Positions 45,247-53,665 of a stretch of DNA of 64,000 nt are shown here, in pieces. Numbering within the stretch: the stretch's first letter is position 1; each line of letters opens with the position of its first letter. This stretch comes from PALSA-607 sp963825425. GTDB lineage: Bacteria; Actinomycetota; Actinomycetes; Acidothermales; Acidothermaceae. A model generated the notes under the pieces. That model did no database searches, was not told where the DNA came from, and saw only the letters and a list, made by a program, of their open reading frames with translations. Both the position numbers and the translations under genes were made by a program. The stretch lies in NCBI GenBank assembly GCA_963825425.1, contig CAWGTF010000017.1, positions 62,001 to 126,000 of the forward strand. Reading direction: 5' to 3'.

Positions 45247-46860
45247 ATGATGACGGACGACGCCTGCTACCTGGCACTGTCGAGTCGCGACGCGCGGTTC
45301 GACGGGTGGTTCTTCGCAGCCGTTCTGACCACCGGCATCTACTGCCGGCCAAGTTGCCCGGCGATGACGCCGAAGCGATCCAACGTGCGGTTCCTCCCGA
45401 CCGCCGCGGCTGCCCAGGAGGCCGGGTTTCGCGCTTGCAAGAGATGCCGGCCCGACGCCGTCCCGGGATCGCCGGAATGGAACGTGCGGGCCGATCTCGT
45501 CGGGCGCGCCATGCGACACATCGCCGACGGCGTGGTCGATCGCGAAGGCGTCGCCGGTCTCGCGCGCCGGCTCGGTTACAGCGAGCGGCACGTGAACCGG
45601 CAACTTGTCGCTGAGGTCGGGGCGGGCCCGATCGCGCTGGCGCGGGCGCAACGATCGCAGACTGCACGGCTGCTGCTCGAAACAACCGATGTGCCAATCG
45701 CCAATGTGGCGTTCGCGGCGGGCTTTGCCAGCGTTCGCCAATTCAACGACACAGTTCGCGAGGTCTTCGCGCTGACTCCGACCCAACTACGCGCAAGCAG
45801 AAGACCAGCAAGCCGGACGCCGACACCTGGCGCGTTGCACCTGCGATTGCCATTCAGACGGCCGTTCGCACCGACACCCATCTTCGAGTTCCTCGCGGCT
45901 CGTGCAGTTGCCGGAGTCGAGCAGGGCGGCGATTCGTGGTACCGGCGCTCGATAGGTCTCACGCACGGCAGCGCGATCATCGAGCTCGGCGACCCCGCCG
46001 GAGTTGCCGAGGTGTGGGTCAACCAGGGCTGGATTCCTTGCCGGCTCGAACTGTCCGACCTGCGCGATCTCTCGTCCGCGGTCGCGCGCTGCCGGCGGTT
46101 GCTCGACCTTGACGCCGACGCGCAAGCAGTGGCCGACGCGTTGGGTGGTGATCCGATTCTGGGTGCAGCGGTCTGGGCAGATCCGGGCCGGCGCAGTCCT
46201 GGTCATGTCGACGGATTCGAGCTTGCTGTGCGTGCCGTTCTTGGGCAGCAGGTCAGCGTTGCGGGAGCCCGCACGCTCGCATCACGCCTCGTCGCCGCAC
46301 ATGGTGATCCGCTAACGACAGCACATGGTGAGCTCACGAATCTGTTCCCAACGGCCGAACGAGTAGCGGCCGCAGATCCGGCGACGTTGTCGCTGACACA
46401 GGCCCGGGCCGCATCACTGATCGGTTTGGCCCGCGCGGTCGCTGGCGGCGATATCGACCTCGGTCCGGGCGCCGACCGTGATCGCACCGCCGCGCAGTTG
46501 CTTGCCCTGCCCGGCATTGGTCCGTGGACCGTGAGCTACATCCGGATGCGTGCGCTTGCCGATCCCGACGTCTTCATGGCCACCGATCTCGGCGTCAGGC
46601 ACGGATTGCAGGAGCTCGGGTTCACCGGCACGCACCGCGACATCGACAAACTCGCGCAGCGCTGGCGGCCGTGGCGGTCGTACGCGCTCGCGCACATCTG
46701 GGCTGCAGCTACAGCCGCTGCCAGCGCCGCCGCTGCCACGCCGCCACCAACCGCCGTCCCGCGGGACGACTACGCGAGGAGAAGATCGCATGAGCGTCCA
46801 GACCTACTTCACTGTGCTACCGAGTCCGATCGGCGAGCTGTTGTTGACCGGCGCCGATGA
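45247..46860 (+). CDS. alkA: Ada-AlkA fusion: methylphosphotriester-sensing regulator + 3-methyladenine DNA glycosylase II
   Basis: Residues about 1-75 form the Ada zinc domain with four cysteines (TGIYCRPSCPA and FRACKRCRPD), which takes a methyl group from DNA phosphotriesters. Residues 80-185 are an AraC-type HTH pair (LARRLGYSERHVNRQL, IANVAFAAGFASVRQFN). From about 200 to 480 comes AlkA, with VDGFELAVRAVLGQQVSVAGA (in part) and the helix-hairpin-helix LLALPGIGPWTVSYI with the catalytic Asp in MATDLGVRH. The glycosylase excises alkylated bases. In the present frame the gene overlaps ogt by 71 bases; another frame ends REEKIA with a TGA overlapping the ogt ATG, so the last 40 residues are doubtful. 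Confidence 0.92.
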   Translation: MMTDDACYLALSSRDARFDGWFFAAVLTTGIYCRPSCPAMTPKRSNVRFLPTAAAAQEAGFRACKRCRPDAVPGSPEWNVRADLVGRAMRHIADGVVDREGVAGLARRLGYSERHVNRQLVAEVGAGPIALARAQRSQTARLLLETTDVPIANVAFAAGFASVRQFNDTVREVFALTPTQLRASRRPASRTPTPGALHLRLPFRRPFAPTPIFEFLAARAVAGVEQGGDSWYRRSIGLTHGSAIIELGDPAGVAEVWVNQGWIPCRLELSDLRDLSSAVARCRRLLDLDADAQAVADALGGDPILGAAVWADPGRRSPGHVDGFELAVRAVLGQQVSVAGARTLASRLVAAHGDPLTTAHGELTNLFPTAERVAAADPATLSLTQARAASLIGLARAVAGGDIDLGPGADRDRTAAQLLALPGIGPWTVSYIRMRALADPDVFMATDLGVRHGLQELGFTGTHRDIDKLAQRWRPWRSYALAHIWAAATAAASAAAATPPPTAVPRDDYARRRSHERPDLLHCATESDRRAVVDRRR

Positions 46861-47305
46861 CGCGGCGGGGCAGTTCGCCATCGCCGGCTTGTTTATGACG
46901 GGGCAGCGCTACGAGCCGATGCTGCGCCCGGAGTGGATTCGCGATGCCAACCGGTTCGCCGATGCGGAGAAGCAGCTCGACGCGTATTTCGCCGGCGACC
47001 TCACCGAGTTCGATCTGCCATTGGCGGCGAGCGGCAGTGAGTTCCAACGTTCGGTATGGACGGCGCTGCTCGACATCCCGTTGGGCGCGACCCGCGCGTA
47101 CGGGCAGGTCGCCGAGCAAGTAGCCGACCGGTCGAGGACGCGAGCGGTCGCGGCCGCCATCGGCCGCAACCCGATCGGCATTGTGATTCCGTGCCATCGC
47201 GTCATCGGCGCCGACGGCTCGCTCACCGGCTACGCCGGCGGTCTCGACCGCAAGCGCTGGTTACTCGACCACGAGGCAAGGGTGTCCGGCGCGGCGCTGC
47301 TGTAA
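46790..47305 (+). CDS. ogt: methylated-DNA--protein-cysteine methyltransferase
   Basis: This 171-residue suicide enzyme takes methyl groups from O6-methylguanine. The active-site cysteine is C135 in GIVIPCHRVIG; the DNA-binding helix contains RAVAAAIGRNP. ATG 46790 is preceded by GAGGAGAAG, a good ribosome site. It follows ada-alkA in the same operon, so one alkylation-damage signal can raise direct reversal and base excision together. It contains a rare TTA leucine codon at 47261-47263. Confidence 0.94.
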   Translation: MSVQTYFTVLPSPIGELLLTGADDAAGQFAIAGLFMTGQRYEPMLRPEWIRDANRFADAEKQLDAYFAGDLTEFDLPLAASGSEFQRSVWTALLDIPLGATRAYGQVAEQVADRSRTRAVAAAIGRNPIGIVIPCHRVIGADGSLTGYAGGLDRKRWLLDHEARVSGAALL

Positions 47306-47338
47306 GTCCCCAGGTAGCAACTGCGATTGAATGGCGTT

Positions 47339-49378
47339 GTGACGAATCGGCTGGCGGGTGAGACCAGTCCGTACTTGTTGCAGCACAGTGGGAATCCGGT
47401 CGACTGGTGGCCGTGGTCGTCGGCCGCGTTCGACGAGGCGCGCGCTCGCGGCGTCCCGGTGCTGCTGTCTGTCGGCTACGCGGCCTGTCACTGGTGTCAC
47501 GTGATGGCCCACGAGTCGTTCGAGGACGCCGGCACCGCGGCGCAGATGAATGAGCACTTCGTCTGCATCAAGGTCGACCGCGAGGAACGTCCCGACGTCG
47601 ATGCGATCTACATGGATGCGACGCAAGCGCTGACGGGTCATGGCGGTTGGCCGATGACGTGTTTCCTCACACCGGACGGGCAGCCGTTCTACTGCGGAAC
47701 GTACTACCCGAACCGTCCGCTGCACGGCATGCCGACGTTTCGTCAGGTGCTCGAGGCGGTCGCGCAGGCATGGGTCGATCGCCGCGACGAGTTGACGAGC
47801 GCGGGTGCCGACGTTGTGCGGCTGCTTGGTGAGCGGGCCGCAGTGCCCACAGAGGAGACGCCACCTGACGCCGACATTCTCGAAGCCGCAGTCGCTTCGT
47901 TGCGTTCTGACTTCGACCCGGTACACGGTGGATTTGGCAGTGCACCGAAGTTCCCGCCGTCCGCCGTGCTCGAGTTCTTGATCCGGCACGGATCTCTAGG
48001 CGCGCTGGAGATGGTCGCCAACACGTGCACGGCAATGGCACGCGGCGGCATGTACGACCAGCTGGCCGGCGGCTTTGCGCGCTACAGCGTCGACAACGCG
48101 TGGGTCGTGCCGCACTTCGAGAAGATGCTCTACGACAACGCGCAGCTGGTGCGGATCTATGCGCACTGGTGGCGCGCGACAGGTTCGCCGCTGGCTCGGC
48201 GAATCGCGATCGAGACCGCGCAGTTCATGCTCGCTGACCTGCGCACTCCCGAGGGTGGTTTCGCCTCCGCGCTGGACGCCGACACCGATGGCGTCGAAGG
48301 TTCGACGTACGTCTGGACCCGTGGCCAGCTGCTCGATGTGCTCGGCGTCGACGACGCGCAGTGGGCCGCGGACCTGCTCGTGGTCACACCCGACGGCACC
48401 TTCGAGCATCGCGCTTCGGTGTTGCAAATGCCGGTCGGGCCGGACGACGAGGAGCGGTGGTCGCAGGTTCGTGCGGCAATGCTCGACGCACGCCGCAAGC
48501 GTCCGCAACCGGGTCGTGACGACAAAGTTGTTGCTGCGTGGAACGGTCTCGCGATTGCCGCTCTTGCTGAAGCGGGCGTGCTGTTCGATCGCCCCGACTT
48601 CATCGATGCGGCAGCGGACGCAGCACGGCTGCTGATCGACGTCCATCTCGTTGACGGTCGGTTGCGCAGGGTGTCGCGAGACGGAGTGGTCGGCCAACCG
48701 GCAGGCGTTCTCGAGGACTACGCGGACGTCGCTGAGGGATTGCTGGTGCTCGCGCAGGTGACTGGCTCGGGCGAACTGCTTGCTCAGGCGGGTGTGCTGC
48801 TCGATGCGTGCCTCTCGCACTTTGTCGATGGGTCCGGCGGCTTTTTCGATACGGCGGACGACGCCGAGACGCTGGTGCGGCGGCCGCAGAATCTGACCGA
48901 CGACGCGACGCCGGCCGGCCAATCGGCGCTCGCACAGGCGTTGCTGACGTACGCCGCGTTGACCGGTTCGACATCGCATCGTGCCGCGGCCGAGGTCGCA
49001 CTCGGCGCCACGCGGGTACTTGGCGCGAGGTATCCCCGAGCCGCCGGTTGGGGCCTCGCGACTGCGGCTGCATTGCTCGCCGGACCGGCCGAAATCGCGA
49101 TCGTGGGCGCTCGCGGCGACGTTCCGAGCGGCGGTCAGAGCGCCGCCGAGGCCCGAACCGTTGGCGCGATGTCTGACCTTGAACGGGCGGCCTGGATGTC
49201 GACCTCGCCGGGCGCGGTCATCGCGGTCGCTCGGGGCGGCGGCGAACCCGCGTGGGCGCCACTGCTGGAGGGCCGCGTCGCGACCGACGGCTTGCCGACG
49301 GCCTACGTCTGTCGGCAGTTCGTCTGCCGGCGCCCGGTCACAACGGTCGAGGAGTTCAACGCCGCTCTCGGGGTGTGA
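47339..49378 (+). CDS. thioredoxin-domain DUF255 protein (YyaL/Spata20 family)
   Basis: This 679-residue cytoplasmic protein opens with the DUF255 signature NRLAGETSPYLLQHSGNPVDW (in part) and a thioredoxin-like domain (to about 165) with C50 and C53 in AACHWCHVM. An (alpha/alpha)6-barrel follows, similar to N-acylglucosamine epimerase folds (GGFGSAPKFPP, YDQLAGGFARYSVDN, WVVPHFEKMLYDNAQL). Length is normal. The biochemical role is not known; redox activity plus sugar binding has been suggested for the family. GTG 47339 starts the conserved part; TTG 47327 is possible. It follows ogt by 33 bp. Confidence 0.9.
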   Translation: MTNRLAGETSPYLLQHSGNPVDWWPWSSAAFDEARARGVPVLLSVGYAACHWCHVMAHESFEDAGTAAQMNEHFVCIKVDREERPDVDAIYMDATQALTGHGGWPMTCFLTPDGQPFYCGTYYPNRPLHGMPTFRQVLEAVAQAWVDRRDELTSAGADVVRLLGERAAVPTEETPPDADILEAAVASLRSDFDPVHGGFGSAPKFPPSAVLEFLIRHGSLGALEMVANTCTAMARGGMYDQLAGGFARYSVDNAWVVPHFEKMLYDNAQLVRIYAHWWRATGSPLARRIAIETAQFMLADLRTPEGGFASALDADTDGVEGSTYVWTRGQLLDVLGVDDAQWAADLLVVTPDGTFEHRASVLQMPVGPDDEERWSQVRAAMLDARRKRPQPGRDDKVVAAWNGLAIAALAEAGVLFDRPDFIDAAADAARLLIDVHLVDGRLRRVSRDGVVGQPAGVLEDYADVAEGLLVLAQVTGSGELLAQAGVLLDACLSHFVDGSGGFFDTADDAETLVRRPQNLTDDATPAGQSALAQALLTYAALTGSTSHRAAAEVALGATRVLGARYPRAAGWGLATAAALLAGPAEIAIVGARGDVPSGGQSAAEARTVGAMSDLERAAWMSTSPGAVIAVARGGGEPAWAPLLEGRVATDGLPTAYVCRQFVCRRPVTTVEEFNAALGV

Positions 49379-49457
49379 GTCCGCCAGCCAGTCCACCCAG
49401 AGCGAACACGCGCCGATCGGCGTTGTGCTTGCTGTGTAAGCATGTAATCATCGCCGT

Positions 49458-49982
49458 ATGACCACTGAGAACACTGACGAGGTCGCCCGCGGCTGGTTCG
49501 CCGGGCGGCTGCCGTCCGACTGGTTCGTCGGTACCCCCGACGTCACGGTCGACCGCGAAGAGATCATCGTTATCGGCGAACTTGCGCAGCCCGACCTGTC
49601 GGCGGAGGCAAGCGAGCAGGAGCGGGCCGCGGCCTGGGCTGGCCGCATCAAGGCGTTCCGCGAGCAGACCCGCGGGCAGCGCATCGAGATCGCGTCCGAG
49701 GCCGAGCATCGGTTAGGTCGACGGGTCGCCTGGGGTGCGAAGTGTGGTGAGCGCCGCGAGGTCTTCACCAGCCTTTCGGTGCCGGTGATGACCCGCCTGC
49801 GCCAGCGCGACCGGCTCGTCCTCGACACGCTCGTCGACGCCGGTGTGGCACGCAGCCGTAGCGATGCGCTCGCGTGGTGCGTGCGATTGGTCGGCAAGAA
49901 CACCGACGAATGGCTCGGCCAGCTGCGCGACGCTCTTCGTACAGTCGAGCAAGTGCGGGACGCCGGTCCCTCGCCGTCCTGA
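49458..49982 (+). CDS. conserved hypothetical protein with possible RHH-like C-terminus
   Basis: This 174-residue soluble protein is acidic at the front (TTENTDEVARGWFAGRLP) and has a middle part EEIIVIGELAQPDLSAEASE. The C-terminal VPVMTRLRQRDRLVLDTLVD, followed by AGVARSRSDALAWCVRLVG, resembles a ribbon-helix-helix pattern of transcriptional regulators. Only this tail suggests DNA binding, so no function is assigned. ATG 49458 comes right after an AT-rich stretch (TGTAAGCATGTAATCATCG) that could be a -10 region, so the transcript may be nearly leaderless. Confidence 0.75.
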   Translation: MTTENTDEVARGWFAGRLPSDWFVGTPDVTVDREEIIVIGELAQPDLSAEASEQERAAAWAGRIKAFREQTRGQRIEIASEAEHRLGRRVAWGAKCGERREVFTSLSVPVMTRLRQRDRLVLDTLVDAGVARSRSDALAWCVRLVGKNTDEWLGQLRDALRTVEQVRDAGPSPS

Positions 49983-49996
49983 TCCGACGCTCTCCG

Positions 49997-50037
49997 TCGC
50001 GAGACGCGACGCCGGCCCCTCGCCGTCCGTCTCGCGA
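49997..50037 (+). terminator. stem-loop after the hypothetical gene
   Basis: TCGCGAGACG (49997-50006) pairs with CGTCTCGCGA (50028-50037) around a 21-base loop. It lies 15 bp past the stop. A related direct repeat (GACGCCGG, C or T, CCCTCGCCGTCC) occurs at about 49959 and 50008, partly inside the loop. Terminator function is inferred. Confidence 0.45.
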
Positions 50038-50229
50038 TCCGTCGTCGGGTGGCCGCGCGCCCACCTTCGCGAGAACTCTTCCCTGTGCGGGGTAGGGTTC
50101 GGCCAAGAAGTAGTGGGCGCGTAGTCGCGCCCCGGCCCGCAGCAAGTCAACACGGCACCCTGTTCGGCTAGGGGGTTGGCTAGGGCGCGGCCGGCACGGG
50201 CATGCGCGATGGGAGGTGCCGTCCCAGCG

Positions 50230-50991
50230 ATGGATGTGCGCGGCTTTCTCTATGGCGCCTACGAGCGCCGGATCGCCGCTGAATTGACGCCCGACCGGGT
50301 GCCGCGCCATGTCGGGGTCATCCTCGACGGCAACCGTCGCTGGGCGAAGGCGCTTGGGGTTGGAGTCGCGTCCGGCCATCGCAAGGGCGCCGCGAAGATC
50401 GACGAGTTCCTGGGCTGGTGCTCCGAGCTGCATATCGAGGTGGTCACCCTGTGGCTGCTGTCGACCGACAACCTCAATCGGCCTGAGGAGGAGCTCGCAC
50501 CGCTCTTCCGGATCATCGAAGACGCGGTGAGCGAGCTGGCGGTTGGCCGCCGCTGGTTGATCAACCCGGTCGGAGCCCTTGATCTGCTCCCGGACGCCAC
50601 CGCGAGGTCCTTGAAGGAGGCACAGGACGCGACCGCCGACCTGACCGGCCTGATCGTGAACGTGGCCGTGGGCTACGGCGGGCGCCGGGAGATCGCCGAC
50701 GCGGTCCGGGCGCTGCTCCACGAGCACGCCGGCCGGGGCACCAGCATCGAAGATTTGGCCAATTTGCTCGATATTGACCATATTGCCGAGCATCTGTACA
50801 CCAAGGGCCAGCCTGACCCCGACCTGGTGATCAGGACCTCGGGGGAGCAGCGCCTGTCCGGCTTCCTGCTCTGGCAGTCCGCCCACTCCGAGCTGTTCTT
50901 CTGCGAGGCGTACTGGCCGGACTTCCGGCGGGTCGACTTCCTGCGGGCGGTACGTGCCTACGCGGAACGCGAGCGTCGGTTCGGCTCATAG
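50230..50991 (+). CDS. short-chain Z-isoprenyl diphosphate synthase (UppS family, Rv1086-like)
   Basis: This 253-residue enzyme adds isopentenyl diphosphate in cis. The catalytic aspartate is D33 in GVILDGNRRWAKA. Other motifs are GHRKGAAKIDEFLGWC, LWLLSTDNLNRPEEEL, NVAVGYGGRREIADAV, and the C-terminal RTSGEQRLSGFLLWQS with FCEAYWPDF. The N-terminus (FLYGAYERRIAAEL) and overall pattern fit the (2Z,6E)-farnesyl diphosphate synthases of mycobacteria better than full-length undecaprenyl synthases, which use the product for longer chains. ATG 50230 is chosen by family start; ATG 50209 is in frame. It appears to be monocistronic. Confidence 0.9.
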   Translation: MDVRGFLYGAYERRIAAELTPDRVPRHVGVILDGNRRWAKALGVGVASGHRKGAAKIDEFLGWCSELHIEVVTLWLLSTDNLNRPEEELAPLFRIIEDAVSELAVGRRWLINPVGALDLLPDATARSLKEAQDATADLTGLIVNVAVGYGGRREIADAVRALLHEHAGRGTSIEDLANLLDIDHIAEHLYTKGQPDPDLVIRTSGEQRLSGFLLWQSAHSELFFCEAYWPDFRRVDFLRAVRAYAERERRFGS

Positions 50992-51836
50992 TCGACCGAG
51001 TTCGGGCTGTGGCACCTTTGTGACGACGGTCAATGAAACTGCGTGACGATTTGCGTGCCCATTCGCTCTCGTTTCGAACGACCTGTGTGACGACTCAGGA
51101 CATCGGCGTGAACATCCACGAGACGACATACCGCACCCGATCAAATCGGCAGCGTCTCTCGATGCCGAGACATGTGTCTTGATATCAAGATAACAATACA
51201 ACGCACGCAACATTGCGTTCAGAGATGCTGCGCTTGTCGGTCGGCACGCAAGTCCGCGTTGTCCCGGGGACTGTCATCGAGCTTGTTTGTCGGAGTCACG
51301 TTGCGAAATGTGTATGGTGAACCACACGCTGCGACCACTTGCTGGTGGCAGATGTTGTACGAACGCGGTGCAGCTACGGGTGCCGAGTTCGGCAGACGAC
51401 AGCGCCCGCACTCGGATGCCGAGAAATCCTTAGTTTGAAGCAATATCTCCATGTGTCGACAAAGTGCCTGTGATTGTAATCTCACGAAGAGTTACCAACC
51501 GAACGCTCTCGGTACCTCCTTGAAATGCTCGAGTACGTAGAGTTTTTGCAATGCCAGTGATAAATCTTCGGCTCAGTCGTCACAACAATCCCACCCACAG
51601 CCTGTTGTGACATGCCTCACCGCTCGCGGCTTTGCGTCTATGCATTCATTCGTGCATGCTGGCAGGACACCCCGTGCATTTCGGCCGGTACTTGCGGTCC
51701 CGTTGCACGACGTATCGCTCTCAGACGCGCATTAGCGCTGCGATACACGGTTGACCATCTTCATTGGTTTGCCTGGGTCTTTCACAAGCACTGCGCTCAT
51801 TAGCTCGCATGCTTGCTCCCGAAAGGAACTCATTCA
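50992..51836. other. 845-bp region without a convincing gene
   Basis: The base composition is visibly less GC-rich than around it, and reading frames on both strands lack codon bias and family resemblance. It contains a perfect 14-base palindrome at 51177-51190. The last 150 bases could be a long leader of the APF-like gene (AAAGGAAC ribosome site at the end). I looked for the conserved cores of a c-di-AMP (ydaO) riboswitch, often found before cell-wall hydrolase genes, and did not recognise one. Confidence 0.6.
51177..51190. promoter_or_regulatory. perfect palindrome, MarR-type operator-like
   Basis: TCTTGATATCAAGA is self-complementary over all 14 bases. Two-fold symmetric TTGATATCAA-type sites are typical of MarR- and related winged-helix repressors. 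It lies 650 bp upstream of the APF-like gene and 185 bp after the prenyl synthase gene, with no regulator gene nearby. Confidence 0.45.
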
Positions 51837-52550
51837 ATGAGCCGGATACCGGCCCCCGGTGCGATCGTCGGTACCACGACGATCTCCGCCGTTCTTGCGT
51901 TGTGTTTGCTTGGCGGTGTTGGTGCACAGGCACCAGCTGCTGCCGGCGAACCGACGACAGATCCAACTACGGTCGGCGCGAGTCTCATCGCTGCCGAGAA
52001 CACTGCAACTGTTGTTGCTCTCACGACGACAATGCCAACTCTCACTGTCAGCACGGTGAACGCTTCTGCAACAACGAACGAGAGTGCAGGTACTGCAGCA
52101 TCGATCGAAGCGATGCAGACACTTGGCCTTGCGGGTGGTGTTGCATCCGAGCAAATCCCTGCTGCTGCACTGCGGGCGAGTGCCGCGACCACGGCGCTGG
52201 CGAAGAAGGTCGCTGCTCCAGCACCGAAGCCGGTTGCCGCGGCGATCACCGGTACGCCTTTCCAGATCGCACACACGGTCGCGACACAGGCCGGCTTAGA
52301 CCAGCAGCAGTGGGTCTGCCTCGATCAGCTGTGGCAGCAGGAGAGCAAGTTCCAGACCAACGCCCGGAACTACCGGTCTGGCGCGTTCGGGATCCCGCAG
52401 GCACTGCCGGCATCGCGGATGGCCAGCGCAGGCGCTGACTGGCGGACCAACCCGGCCACCCAGGTCAAGTGGGGCCTGAGCTACATCCGCGTCCGGTACG
52501 GCACGGCCTGCAACGCGTGGGCGCACTGGAAGCGCGCCCGCTGGTACTGA
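51837..52550 (+). CDS. secreted protein with lysozyme-like / aggregation-promoting-factor C-terminal domain
   Basis: This 237-residue exported protein has an N-terminal signal helix (ISAVLALCLLGGVGAQA) with a likely cut after AQA. A Thr/Ala-rich, probably extended region follows to about residue 145. The C-terminal domain (WVCLDQLWQQESKFQTNARN in part, SGAFGIPQALPASRMASAG, TQVKWGLSYIRVRYGT, ending ARWY) has the lysozyme-like fold of APF/transglycosylase proteins with Glu in QQESKF as the candidate catalytic acid. It probably acts on peptidoglycan during growth. Two cysteines (VCLD, ACNA) may pair. ATG 51837 has AAAGGAAC at the right distance. The long leader upstream suggests complex control. 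Confidence 0.88.
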   Translation: MSRIPAPGAIVGTTTISAVLALCLLGGVGAQAPAAAGEPTTDPTTVGASLIAAENTATVVALTTTMPTLTVSTVNASATTNESAGTAASIEAMQTLGLAGGVASEQIPAAALRASAATTALAKKVAAPAPKPVAAAITGTPFQIAHTVATQAGLDQQQWVCLDQLWQQESKFQTNARNYRSGAFGIPQALPASRMASAGADWRTNPATQVKWGLSYIRVRYGTACNAWAHWKRARWY

Positions 52551-52620
52551 GCCCAGGTTTGTTGGTCCGCCCGGGCTGGGTAGACCCCCGCCGATGCAGG
52601 CGTGGTTGCGAGCGGAGCTC

Positions 52621-52661
52621 GTCGCAGCTGCAACGTGTCGGCGCACGTTGCAGCCTGCGAC
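52621..52661 (+). terminator. strong stem-loop terminator after the APF-like gene
   Basis: GTCGCAGCTGCAACGTG (52621-52637) pairs with CACGTTGCAGCCTGCGAC (52644-52661) with one bulged base and a 6-base loop (TCGGCG). It lies 70 bp past the stop and 45 bp before the next gene. Confidence 0.7.
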
Positions 52662-52705
52662 GCCACGCGATGGAACCGTGACGCCTGAGAGCGCATCCTA
52701 GAGGC

Positions 52706-53664
52706 ATGAACCATCGGCGGCCCCGTGCGGTGGCCGGTCTGTTCGCAGCGTGTCTTGCGGTCGTCGGTGGATGCGCGAATCCGCACGGCACAGCCAGCAC
52801 GCTGTCGGCGGTCGTCCCAGCAAGCAGTCCTGCGGTGTCGGGTCCCCCCGGGTCTAGCCCAGCTGTGTCGAGCCCAGCACTGTCGAGCCCAGCACTGTCG
52901 AGCCCAGCACTGTCGAGCCCAGCCGTCGAGCCGCAGCTGTGTCGAGCCCAGCAGTAAGTACCGCAAGCGGGTCGACGTACATCCGAGATTCGACGCAGAT
53001 CAGTGGCGCGGTCACGGCCGCGTCTGAGCGAGAACTTGTCATTAGCTACGTCGGCGGTGTTTGCGATATTTCTGCGCACGGCGAGGCCATGGAGAGCGAG
53101 TCGTCGATCACTGTGCACGTTTTGGTCACCACTCGCAATGCGCTCTGTACAGCGCAGGGCATCGGCCGCACTGCTACCGCACAACTGTCAGCGCCATGGG
53201 ACAACCGTGTCGTGCGAGACCTGACGGGTGCGACCGTGCCGGTCGTTGATGGCGCGCTTCTGTTGCGCCCCTCGTGGCTGCCAGACGGCTATCAAGCCGA
53301 TCCCATCCAGGTAAGCGAGTCCGACGGGAACGTCGGAGCGCGTCAGGACTGGCGGCCGCCGCTCGTCAGTGCACTCTCATCGGCAGGGATCAGCAGCTGC
53401 ACCGCGGGCACATCAGCGGTCGGACTCGGGCAGGGTGTCGGGTCCGCGCCCGTGAACGACCCATTGCTGCCCGGCAGCTATTCACTCGCCGACGGTACGC
53501 GCGTCAGCGTTTTCCGCAACGACCAAGGCGAATTGGTGCTCTCCTGGACGCCACCCCATCACCCGAAGGGCTGGATCGTCGCGCTCCAGGCGTTCGGGCA
53601 ATGTGAAGGCGATCAGCCACTCTCACTGGACACAATGCTGAAGATCGCGAACGGGCTGCACTAA
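52706..53664 (+). CDS. lipoprotein with Ser-Pro-Ala repeat linker (frameshifted in the repeat)
   Basis: The gene starts at ATG 52706 with a signal and lipobox VVGGC at about residue 23. A linker of SSPAL/SSPAV repeats follows, then a globular part of about 230 residues (YIRDSTQISGAVTAASEREL in part, TVHVLVTTRNALCTAQGIG, LRPSWLPDGYQ, LSWTPPHHPKGWIVALQAFG in part). Four cysteines are present in the mature domain (VCDIS, LCTAQ, SCTAG, QCEGD). The frame changes within the repeat, at about 52915-52940, by a net loss of one base. I do not recognise the mature domain. The gene converges on fumC with a single base between stops. Confidence 0.72.
52853..52956 (+). repeat. 15-base tandem repeat in a lipoprotein gene
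   Basis: Seven units of about 15 bases (consensus TCGAGCCCAGCACTG) run through the linker. Units 2-4 are identical. Units 5 and 6 are 13 and 16 bases long, together one base short of 30, which causes the frame change. Each full unit encodes Ser-Ser-Pro-Ala plus one residue. Confidence 0.88.
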
Positions 53665-53665
53665 C

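Noticed and set aside
51172..51485. Two overlapping 88-codon frames on opposite strands in the gene-free region
   Set aside because: No codon bias, ribosome site or family pattern; both contain unusual Cys/Arg/Gln content.
51480..51836. c-di-AMP (ydaO) riboswitch before the APF-like gene
   Set aside because: The conserved purine-rich cores and symmetric junctions were not recognisable by eye. A covariance search would be decisive; I do not claim it.
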